5,163 bases of DNA from Flavobacterium sp. (GTDB taxonomy: Bacteria; Bacteroidota; Bacteroidia; Flavobacteriales; Flavobacteriaceae). A program made the position numbers and the translations under genes. Of the stretch, positions 1 to 4,602 are shown piece by piece; positions within the stretch are counted from its first letter, which is position 1; each line of letters begins with the position of its first letter. The notes under the pieces are model-generated. The model was not told where the DNA came from and ran no database searches. It worked only from the letters and a program-made list of their open reading frames with translations. The stretch is from the NCBI GenBank assembly GCA_030150335.1, contig JASLGC010000175.1, positions 1 through 5,163 of the forward strand, given 5' to 3'.

Positions 1-366
1 GCAAGAGTGTCTTTCATAGGAGAAATTCAACAAAGACCTCCTATTTTCTCTGCATTAAAAAAGGATGGTAAACGTCTTTATGAACATGCAAGAAAAGGGG
101 AAGAAGTTGAAATCCCTACAAGACCTATTACAATTGAGGACTTTGAACTTACAAGTACTACTATACCTAATATTGAGTTTAGAGTAGTTTGTTCTAAAGG
201 AACTTACATTCGCTCTCTTGCTTATGACTTTGGTCTTAAAGTAAACTCAGGAGCTCACTTAACAAATTTAAGACGAACTAAAATCGGAGAATATGATATC
301 GCTAACTCTGTTAGTTTAGATGAATTTGAAATACAAGTAGAAAAGAATTCTAACGAAGAGGCTTAA
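1..366 (+). CDS. truB: tRNA pseudouridine(55) synthase TruB, C-terminal part (cut by left window edge)
   Basis: TruB converts uridine 55 in the T-loop of tRNAs to pseudouridine in the cytoplasm. The visible 121 codons are in frame from base 1, so the gene begins outside the window; the GTG at base 7 is an internal valine codon and not a start. Two family signatures are seen: the QxPPxFSALKxxGKRLYEHAR stretch (about window residues 10-30), which belongs to the catalytic domain just after the active site, and the CSKGTYIRSLAYDFG ... GAHLTNLRRTKIG region, which is the conserved C-terminal half of the catalytic fold. The catalytic aspartate motif lies upstream and cannot be checked here. The protein stops soon after the LRRTKIGEY block, so it has no long C-terminal PUA-type extension; short TruB forms are usual in Bacteroidota as far as I recall. 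It converges on the lipoprotein gene and ends at a shared terminator. Confidence 0.95.
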   Translation, partial: ARVSFIGEIQQRPPIFSALKKDGKRLYEHARKGEEVEIPTRPITIEDFELTSTTIPNIEFRVVCSKGTYIRSLAYDFGLKVNSGAHLTNLRRTKIGEYDIANSVSLDEFEIQVEKNSNEEA

Positions 367-372
367 ATATAA

Positions 373-410
373 AAAAGGCTATTTCTCAATGAGAAATAGC
401 CTTTTCTTAT
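373..410. terminator. Bidirectional Rho-independent terminator between truB and the lipoprotein gene
   Basis: Bases 373-387 and 391-405 form a perfect 15-bp inverted repeat with a 3-base loop. The stem has a GC-containing core (GGCTA) and is flanked by an A-run on the left (371-376) and a T-rich tail on the right (402-413). Read on the plus strand it terminates truB. Read on the minus strand the A-run becomes a six-U tail, so it also terminates the leftward lipoprotein gene, whose stop codon lies at 421-423. Confidence 0.92.
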
Positions 411-420
411 TTTAATATGC

Positions 421-792
421 TTACTCTTCTTTATTTGTAAAAAGTAATTGATAAACATTTCCATTGTTGTCAACTCCTTCAACACCTCCTTCTAAAGAGC
501 GCTTAACATCTATGTATATCTGATCTTTAGTTTTGCTGCAAATCCTTCCTGCTCCAACATCTCCAATTAATGAAATCGTTCCTCTATAGATATTTCCTTC
601 ATTATCTACTCCCTCTACTTTATAAATCTTTCTCTCTTTCTCTCTTTCGTTGTAGTGACTATCTTCTTCTATAATTTGCTCCGTTGGAGACTCTTTGATA
701 TCCTGCGTTTGCAGCTGTTTTTTACACCCGACAAAGAAAACCACACAGATACAAAAAAAACCTCTAAATAACTGAGACACTTTAATTACCAT
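421..792 (-). CDS. Small putative lipoprotein of unknown function with an internal 11-residue repeat
   Basis: This 123-residue protein is not one I recognise. Its N-terminus has a short basic n-region (K4, R10), a hydrophobic core (residues 11-21) and a lipobox-like FVGC ending at Cys23, which predicts a signal-peptidase-II lipoprotein attached to an envelope membrane. The residues after Cys23 are KKQLQTQ and do not resemble the acidic lipoprotein-export signal known from Bacteroidota, so a periplasm-facing location is more likely than surface display (inference). Residues 30-56 are charged and low in complexity and look like a flexible linker. The rest (57-119) is predicted beta-rich and carries two copies of VEGVDNxGNxY, at 59-69 and 104-114. 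The ATG at 792-790 is the only start that keeps the signal peptide. The gene converges on truB and diverges from the YiiX-like gene across a 178-bp spacer. No function is proposed. Confidence 0.72.
   Translation of the reverse strand: MVIKVSQLFRGFFCICVVFFVGCKKQLQTQDIKESPTEQIIEEDSHYNEREKERKIYKVEGVDNEGNIYRGTISLIGDVGAGRICSKTKDQIYIDVKRSLEGGVEGVDNNGNVYQLLFTNKEE
451..618 (-). repeat. Two diverged copies of an 11-codon repeat inside the lipoprotein gene
   Basis: Minus-strand bases 618-586 and 483-451 encode VEGVDNEGNIY and VEGVDNNGNVY, which match at 9 of 11 residues. The DNA copies match at only 24 of 33 bases, and most differences are synonymous third positions. The copies are 45 codons apart, which suggests two related beta-structural units and not a recent tandem duplication. 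Confidence 0.75.
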
Positions 793-826
793 ATTTAGTT
801 TCTTTCCGTTTTTGATTAATTTTCAA

Positions 827-860
827 CTAAACTACTTATAAAAAAACAAGGAAGTACCAA
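827..860 (-). promoter_or_regulatory. Weak candidate promoter for the lipoprotein gene
   Basis: On the minus strand a TTG (860-858) is followed after 23 bases by TAGTTTAG (834-827), which differs at one position from the Bacteroidota -7 consensus TAnnTTTG. The spacing is at the upper end of the accepted range and the match is imperfect. The element lies about 35 bases before the ATG. Confidence 0.25.
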
Positions 861-921
861 TTAAATAGTGAACACCTCGAATTTATGAGTGAATCCTTAA
901 TAAACCTGCTTTAAAATTGAC

Positions 922-952
922 TTGATAATAAAATGGGGATATCCTATCTTCG
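922..952 (+). promoter_or_regulatory. Candidate promoter for the YiiX-like gene
   Basis: A TTG (922-924) is followed after 20 bases by TATCTTCG (945-952), one mismatch from the Bacteroidota -7 consensus TAnnTTTG. Transcription would start near base 958 and leave a leader of only about a dozen bases before the ATG at 971. The short leader is the main reason for caution. Confidence 0.4.
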
Positions 953-970
953 TCCCAAATTATATCCATC

Positions 971-1594
971 ATGAAAAAAATAGCCTTATTATTACTTTTG
1001 ATATCTTGCTTCTCTTGGGCACAAAAGACATCGTTTAAAGAAGGTGATCTTATCTTCCAAAATATCAATTGTGGTCCTCTATGCGATGCTATTAACGAAG
1101 TTACTTTTGGTTATAACGATATAAATTTTAACCATATAGGAATGGTTATTAATTACGACAACAAACTTCAAGTTATTGAAGCTACTTGGCCACAGGTAGC
1201 TATTACTCCTTTAGATGCTTTTTTAGCTAAGACAACGAATACAATGTATTTGGGAAGGCTATTGCCTGAATATACCTATTTAATAGAGAACGCTAAATTG
1301 TTTGCTATTAAACAAGTAGGAATACCTTATGATGTAAACTATTTGATGAACAATGGTAAGTATTATTGTTCTGAATTGTTATATGACGCATTTAAGTATG
1401 CAAATGAAGATAACGAATTCTTCAAATTATATCCTATGACTTACAAGTCTAAAACTACGGGAGAGTATTTTCCAGAATGGTTAGATTACTTTGAAAAATT
1501 AGGTCAAGAAGTACCTGAAAATTTGCCTGGTTGTAATCCAGCTGGATTATCATTATCTAAAAAAATCACTATTGTAGAAGCTATCGTACAATAG
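971..1594 (+). CDS. Exported YiiX/YaeF-family permuted papain-like hydrolase (NlpC/P60 superfamily)
   Basis: This 207-residue protein resembles the YaeF/YiiX group of circularly permuted NlpC/P60 (papain-like) enzymes, for which lipid or peptide amide/ester hydrolysis has been proposed; the real substrate is unknown. The family layout is clear: GDLIFQ (residues 25-30), then the His motif NHIGMVI with His55, then VIEA with Glu70 fifteen residues later, and the Cys motif YYCSELLYDAF with Cys133. His-first, Cys-last order is the permuted arrangement, and His55, Glu70 and Cys133 are the likely active-site residues. Residues 1-17 are a signal peptide, probably cleaved after SWA by signal peptidase I. 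An LISC sequence at 10-13 could instead act as a lipobox, so soluble periplasmic versus lipid-anchored is unresolved. The C-terminal segment PEWLDYFEKLG ... PGCNPAGLS looks family-typical. It converges on the thioredoxin-like gene, and its last codons form one arm of the terminator. Confidence 0.85.
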   Translation: MKKIALLLLLISCFSWAQKTSFKEGDLIFQNINCGPLCDAINEVTFGYNDINFNHIGMVINYDNKLQVIEATWPQVAITPLDAFLAKTTNTMYLGRLLPEYTYLIENAKLFAIKQVGIPYDVNYLMNNGKYYCSELLYDAFKYANEDNEFFKLYPMTYKSKTTGEYFPEWLDYFEKLGQEVPENLPGCNPAGLSLSKKITIVEAIVQ

Positions 1595-1602
1595 TGATTT
1601 TT
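1561..1602. terminator. Bidirectional terminator overlapping the 3' end of the YiiX-like CDS
   Basis: Bases 1561-1576 and 1587-1602 form a perfect 16-bp inverted repeat around a 10-base loop, with an A-run on the left (1559-1565) and a T-run on the right (1598-1602). The left arm, the loop and the first half of the right arm are coding sequence of the hydrolase, and the TAG stop (1592-1594) sits in the right arm. Because both flanks have the homopolymer runs, it can serve the rightward hydrolase and the leftward thioredoxin-like gene, which stops at 1614-1616. Confidence 0.85.
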
Positions 1603-1613
1603 CAGGTATTCTC

Positions 1614-2216
1614 TTATTTATCAAGAGACAACATTAGTTCAATAATTTCATTCTGAACTTCTTGTCCTTTATTTTTAGTGTACCATTTTTGTAACTCCAC
1701 TGCTCCAGTTTGATCAAAACTACCATTTGCTTCTTTGTAATCAGCAACTAATTTTGAAGCTCCTGCTGGACGTGGTCCCCAATCTCCTAAAACTTCTAAT
1801 GTTTCTGCATCTACTATAATCAACTTAGGAATAGAACGCCCACCATTAGTCAGAAACTGATCCATTAACTCTAAATTCTGGTCGCGGAATACAATTTTTA
1901 ATTCTACTTTATCAGTTGCTTCTGCCATTTTATTAATCATTGGAACTGACTGAGCAGCATCTCCACACCAACTTTCAGAAATTACAACCCAAGTATATTT
2001 CTTTGCTAAATTCTTTAAGCTATTTGTAGCTTCTTCAGAAACTTTCAACGTTTTATCTAAACGGTGCAATCTTGCTTCGTTCAATTCTGCATAAGCTATA
2101 TAGTCGTCTTTTATATTTAATGCTGCTTTGTCATTTTGTAAGGCATTCGTTACAAATTCACGAAATGCAGTGTAACTCAAACTATTCTCAAGTGTTTTTG
2201 ATTCAATCTTAATCAT
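1614..2216 (-). CDS. Thioredoxin-family protein with a single-cysteine (WCGDA) active site
   Basis: This 200-residue protein has a thioredoxin fold in its middle part. The beta strand YTWVVISES leads into WCGDAAQSVP, with Cys84 at the position of the first thioredoxin cysteine, and RSIPKLIIV contains the conserved cis-proline, Pro130. The second cysteine of CxxC is replaced: the site reads C-G-D-A, and Cys84 is the only cysteine of the protein. It therefore cannot carry out the usual two-cysteine disulfide exchange alone. The N-terminal about 70 residues are helical and the C-terminus (about 150-200) is an extra helical extension. This pattern fits the Thioredoxin_9-type proteins common in Flavobacteriia, whose role is poorly defined. 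There is no signal peptide, so it should be cytoplasmic. The ATG at 2216-2214 is preceded by an A-rich leader and a strong -7 element. It converges on the YiiX-like gene and diverges from the patatin gene. Confidence 0.85.
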   Translation of the reverse strand: MIKIESKTLENSLSYTAFREFVTNALQNDKAALNIKDDYIAYAELNEARLHRLDKTLKVSEEATNSLKNLAKKYTWVVISESWCGDAAQSVPMINKMAEATDKVELKIVFRDQNLELMDQFLTNGGRSIPKLIIVDAETLEVLGDWGPRPAGASKLVADYKEANGSFDQTGAVELQKWYTKNKGQEVQNEIIELMLSLDK

Positions 2217-2230
2217 TTTGTGTAAATTTA
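2198..2230 (+). promoter_or_regulatory. Weak candidate promoter for the patatin-like gene
   Basis: A TTG (2198-2200), lying within the start of the divergent thioredoxin-like gene, is followed after 22 bases by TAAATTTA (2223-2230), one mismatch from TAnnTTTG. A start near 2236 would give a leader of roughly 48 bases before the ATG at 2284. AT-rich sequence makes chance matches likely. Confidence 0.28.
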
Positions 2231-2244
2231 TTGTTCGTTTCTAT

Positions 2245-2273
2245 CAAAGATACTATTTTAAAATCGAAAACAC
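2245..2273 (-). promoter_or_regulatory. Candidate promoter for the thioredoxin-like gene
   Basis: The minus strand reads TATCTTTG at 2252-2245, a perfect match to the Bacteroidota -7 element TAnnTTTG. Eighteen bases upstream is GTG (2273-2271), one mismatch from the TTG -33 element. Transcription would start near 2240 and leave a leader of about 24 bases before the ATG at 2216. Confidence 0.55.
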
Positions 2274-2283
2274 CACTAAACCA

Positions 2284-3078
2284 ATGAATACAAAAAGCAT
2301 AGGATTATCCTTATCAGGAGGGGGTTTTAAAGGAATTGCTCATGCTGGAGTATTGCAATATTTACACGAGCAAAATATTACACCAACAGTTCTTTCAGGC
2401 ACAAGCGCTGGCTCTATAGTGTCAGCATTGTACGCTTCTGGAAAAAACCCAACAGAAATACTTCACTTTTTTAAATCGGTAAACATCTTTAATTGGCAAC
2501 ACTTTACTTTGAAAAAGGCAGGAATTATGGATGTAAATACATTTGATAGGTATTTGACAAGCGTTTTTGAAGACAAAACTTTGAAAGATTTACAGATCCC
2601 TGTACATATCAATGCAACAAATATAGCAAGTGGAAAAACGCACTTTTTCCCTTCTAATACAAGAGTTGTGGATGCTGTATTAGCATCAAGCGCATTTCCT
2701 GGAGTATTTTCTCCTTATGAAATTAACGACCAATTATACAGTGATGGAGGTATTTTAAACAATTTCCCAACTAATATTCTTCAAGATAAATGTGATATTA
2801 TTTTAGGGAGTAATGTATGTCCAATACAAACTGTTCCTCCTTCAGACCTAACCACAATCCGTTCTATTACTTTTAGAGCGTATGACTTAATGACTGCAAT
2901 GAACAATATTGTACAAGGTCGCTTATGTGATATTCTGATCGAACCACATGAATTGACTTTATATTCCACTTTTGAACGAAATAAAAAGAAAATGGATGAA
3001 ATGTTTGCTATTGGATATCAAGAAGCTAAAAAATCATTTCAAGAGAATTCACATATTTTCAAAAAAGCTATTTTATAG
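2284..3078 (+). CDS. Patatin-like phospholipase (RssA/NTE-type serine lipid acyl hydrolase)
   Basis: Bacterial patatin-like proteins hydrolyse acyl esters of phospholipids or related lipids with a Ser-Asp dyad. All three family motifs are intact: the glycine-rich oxyanion loop SGGGFKG (residues 11-17), the nucleophile elbow GTSAG with Ser41 (39-43), and the DGG motif with Asp154 (154-156). LASSAFPGVFSP before DGG is also typical. At 264 residues it is a compact single-domain member, with no signal peptide or membrane helix, so it is probably cytoplasmic or peripheral to the inner membrane. The reading frame is open further upstream to a TTG at 2218, but the extra 22 residues do not resemble the family, whose members begin just before the IGLxLSGGG strand; the ATG at 2284 is therefore chosen. 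It is divergent from the thioredoxin-like gene and ends 47 bp before pyrH with no terminator between, so readthrough into pyrH is possible. The lipid substrate cannot be inferred. Confidence 0.9.
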   Translation: MNTKSIGLSLSGGGFKGIAHAGVLQYLHEQNITPTVLSGTSAGSIVSALYASGKNPTEILHFFKSVNIFNWQHFTLKKAGIMDVNTFDRYLTSVFEDKTLKDLQIPVHINATNIASGKTHFFPSNTRVVDAVLASSAFPGVFSPYEINDQLYSDGGILNNFPTNILQDKCDIILGSNVCPIQTVPPSDLTTIRSITFRAYDLMTAMNNIVQGRLCDILIEPHELTLYSTFERNKKKMDEMFAIGYQEAKKSFQENSHIFKKAIL

Positions 3079-3100
3079 AAGTATATAATCTTTATATTTG
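3071..3100 (+). promoter_or_regulatory. Promoter of the pyrH-frr operon
   Basis: TATATTTG at 3093-3100 is a perfect match to the Bacteroidota -7 element TAnnTTTG. Nineteen bases upstream lies TTT (3071-3073), a one-base variant of the -33 TTG. Transcription would start near 3106, about 20 bases before the pyrH ATG. The element overlaps the end of the patatin gene. Confidence 0.55.
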
Positions 3101-3125
3101 CAAAACTTTAAAAAATTATCTTTCA

Positions 3126-3845
3126 ATGAAGTACAAAAGAATTCTACTAAAATTAAGTGGAGAAGCATTAATGGGAGATCAACAATACGGTATTGATCCC
3201 AAGAAATTAGCAGAATACGCTGCTGAAGTAAAAAAAGTTCACGATTTAGGTGTTGAAATTGCAATTGTAATTGGTGGAGGAAATATTTTTAGAGGTGTTG
3301 CTGGTGCAAATGTCGGAATGGACAGAGTACAAGGTGATTACATGGGAATGCTTGCTACAATCATCAATGGTATGGCTTTACAAGGAGCTTTAGAGGCTGC
3401 TGGAATGCTAACAAGACTTCAAACAGCTTTAAAAATTGAAGCAGTAGCTGAACCTTATATCAAAAGAAGAGCAGTTCGTCACTTAGAAAAAGCAAGAATT
3501 GTAATTTTTGGTGCAGGAACAGGGAATCCATACTTCACAACTGACACAGCTGCAGTTTTGAGAGGTGTTGAAATCAACGCTGACGTTATCTTAAAAGGAA
3601 CGCGTGTAGACGGAGTTTATACTGCAGATCCTGAAAAAGATCCTACAGCAATTAAATTTGAACAAATCACTTTCTCAGACGTATTGACTAAAGGATTAAA
3701 TGTAATGGATACAACAGCATTTACATTGAGTAGAGAAAATGAACTACCAATCGTTGTATTCGATATGAATAAAAAAGATAACTTATTAAAAGTTTGCCAA
3801 GGAGATGATACAGTTGGTACTACTGTATCTGTAAACATTAATTAA
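3126..3845 (+). CDS. pyrH: UMP kinase (uridylate kinase) PyrH
   Basis: PyrH phosphorylates UMP to UDP with ATP, an essential cytoplasmic step in pyrimidine nucleotide synthesis, and belongs to the amino-acid-kinase fold, not the NMP-kinase fold of eukaryotic enzymes. The 239 residues match the family's usual length. Motifs seen in order: LLKLSGEAL (residues 7-15, phosphate-binding Lys9), IVIGGGNIFRG (47-57, glycine-rich loop), GDYMGMLAT with Asp71 (70-78, UMP contact), FGAGTGNPYFTTDTAA (128-143, with Asp140), and KGTRVDGVYTADP (157-169, nucleotide-binding loop). The C-terminal VFDMN strand is also typical. The ATG at 3126 begins directly at the MKYKRILLKLSGE start expected for the family; there is no Shine-Dalgarno sequence. 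It is followed by frr after 9 bases, a widely conserved bacterial pair linking nucleotide supply with translation. The enzyme is homohexameric and often under nucleotide control in other bacteria, which the sequence alone cannot show here. Confidence 0.98.
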   Translation: MKYKRILLKLSGEALMGDQQYGIDPKKLAEYAAEVKKVHDLGVEIAIVIGGGNIFRGVAGANVGMDRVQGDYMGMLATIINGMALQGALEAAGMLTRLQTALKIEAVAEPYIKRRAVRHLEKARIVIFGAGTGNPYFTTDTAAVLRGVEINADVILKGTRVDGVYTADPEKDPTAIKFEQITFSDVLTKGLNVMDTTAFTLSRENELPIVVFDMNKKDNLLKVCQGDDTVGTTVSVNIN

Positions 3846-3854
3846 TCAGAAATC

Positions 3855-4418
3855 ATGACTGAAGAATTAGAACTTATTATTGCGACTGCAAAAGAATCTA
3901 TGGACAATAGTATTGCCCATTTAGAAAAATCTCTTTTAAACATTCGCGCTGGAAAAGCTTCTCCTCAAATGTTAGGAGCAGTATTTGTAGATTATTACGG
4001 ATCTCAAACTCCACTTTCACAAGTAGCAAGCGTTAATGTACCTGATGCAAGAACACTATCTGTAAGTCCATGGGAAAAGAGTATGTTACAACCTATTGAG
4101 AAAGCAATTATGGTTGCTAACTTAGGTTTAAACCCAATGAACAACGGAGAAAACATTATTATTAATGTTCCAGCATTAACAGAAGAAAGACGTAGAGATT
4201 TAGCTAAACAAGCTAAAGCGGAATCTGAAGATGCTAAAATCGGTATTAGAAATGCTCGTAAAGATGCTAATAACGATATCAAAAAAGAAGAAAAAAACGG
4301 TACTTCTGAAGACATTTGTAAAATGGCTGAAGAAAGAGTTCAAAAACTAACTGATGGATTCGTTAAGAAGATAGAAGATATTTTATCTGCTAAGGAAATA
4401 GAAATCATGAAAGTTTAA
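3855..4418 (+). CDS. frr: Ribosome recycling factor
   Basis: RRF acts with EF-G to split the post-termination ribosome so that subunits can be reused. The 187 residues agree with the family length of about 185. Domain I, a three-helix bundle, is formed by the N-terminal helix (about 1-30, including the conserved IRAGKASP at 30-37) and the two long helices after residue 107 (LTEERRRDLAKQ, IRNARKD, then the C-terminal helix to IMKV). Arg132 in IRNARKD corresponds to the ribosome-contacting arginine of the E. coli factor. Domain II, the small beta sandwich, covers about 31-105, with VDYYGSQTPLSQVASV, ARTLSVSPWEKSM and GLNPMNNGENIIINVP. The gene starts 9 bases after pyrH without a Shine-Dalgarno sequence and is probably cotranscribed with it; a strong terminator follows the stop codon directly. 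Confidence 0.98.
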   Translation: MTEELELIIATAKESMDNSIAHLEKSLLNIRAGKASPQMLGAVFVDYYGSQTPLSQVASVNVPDARTLSVSPWEKSMLQPIEKAIMVANLGLNPMNNGENIIINVPALTEERRRDLAKQAKAESEDAKIGIRNARKDANNDIKKEEKNGTSEDICKMAEERVQKLTDGFVKKIEDILSAKEIEIMKV

Positions 4419-4419
4419 T

Positions 4420-4449
4420 AAAAATCCGCAAGTATGCGGATTTTTTTTT
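4420..4449 (+). terminator. Rho-independent terminator of the pyrH-frr operon
   Basis: Bases 4420-4430 and 4435-4445 form an 11-bp perfect stem with a GC-rich core (CCGCA/TGCGG) and an AGTA loop, followed by a run of nine T residues (4441-4449). The hairpin begins two bases after the frr stop codon. Confidence 0.93.
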
Positions 4450-4517
4450 ATAATTATTTTTAATACTTCTTTTTTCTACATTTTTACTTTTAACAGTTCT
4501 TAAACAAACTTATCACA

Positions 4518-4547
4518 TTCATAATCAACACTTTTTAACTATCTTTA
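4518..4547 (+). promoter_or_regulatory. Candidate promoter of the leucine dehydrogenase-type gene
   Basis: TATCTTTA at 4540-4547 has one mismatch to the Bacteroidota -7 element TAnnTTTG. TTC at 4518-4520, 19 bases upstream, is a one-base variant of the -33 TTG. A start near 4553 would give a leader of about 50 bases that begins with the small dyad at 4556-4574. Confidence 0.4.
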
Positions 4548-4555
4548 TATAAGCA

Positions 4556-4574
4556 CCACTATTCTAATTAGTGG
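4556..4574 (+). promoter_or_regulatory. Small dyad (6-bp arms) between the promoter and the dehydrogenase start
   Basis: CCACTA (4556-4561) and TAGTGG (4569-4574) are perfect inverted arms separated by 7 bases. It could be an operator half-site pair or a weak hairpin at the 5' end of the mRNA. It has no T-run, so it is not a terminator. A six-base arm can arise by chance in a sequence of this size. Confidence 0.25.
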
Positions 4575-4602
4575 ATTATATTAATATAAAAAAGCTGTAA
4601 TT

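Noticed and set aside
7..9. GTG at base 7 as a start for a short independent gene.
   Set aside because: The frame is open to base 1 and the residues before and after continue the TruB family alignment, so this is an internal codon of a gene cut by the window edge.
885..914. A 9-codon ORF starting with ATG in the spacer between the lipoprotein and YiiX-like genes.
   Set aside because: Too short, no translation signal and no resemblance to a known leader peptide.
937..944. The 8-bp palindrome GGATATCC directly upstream of the candidate -7 element of the YiiX-like gene.
   Set aside because: Palindromes of this length are expected many times by chance in 5 kb, and there is no second copy or longer symmetry.
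933..974. A 13-codon ORF (MGISYLRPKLYPS) whose TGA overlaps the ATG of the YiiX-like gene in an ATGA arrangement, as in a translationally coupled leader peptide.
   Set aside because: The candidate promoter would start transcription near 958, after this ORF's ATG; there is no ribosome-binding signal and the peptide shows no regulatory codon run. Chance overlap is the simpler reading.
883..1068. A leftward 61-codon open frame overlapping the spacer and the signal-peptide region of the YiiX-like gene.
   Set aside because: It runs antisense to a clear signal peptide and shows no recognisable features; the opposite strand explains the sequence.
421..2216. The idea that the lipoprotein, YiiX-like hydrolase and thioredoxin-like genes form a new defence or toxin system.
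   Set aside because: The genes lie in alternating orientation with their own terminators and promoters, there is no operon structure, no toxin, immunity or nucleic-acid-targeting domain, and no mobile-element signature around them.
2218..2283. An N-terminal extension of the patatin-like protein from an upstream TTG in the same frame.
   Set aside because: The 22 extra residues are not like the family N-terminus, the TTG would directly abut the divergent gene start, and the ATG at 2284 sits just before the expected first beta strand.
3617..3838. A 73-codon open frame antisense to the end of pyrH.
   Set aside because: Shadow of the conserved pyrH coding sequence, with no family resemblance.
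4004..4315. A 103-codon open frame antisense to frr.
   Set aside because: It is the complement of a strongly conserved gene, has a low-information hydrophobic/Ser-Leu composition typical of antisense frames, and has no promoter or translation signals.
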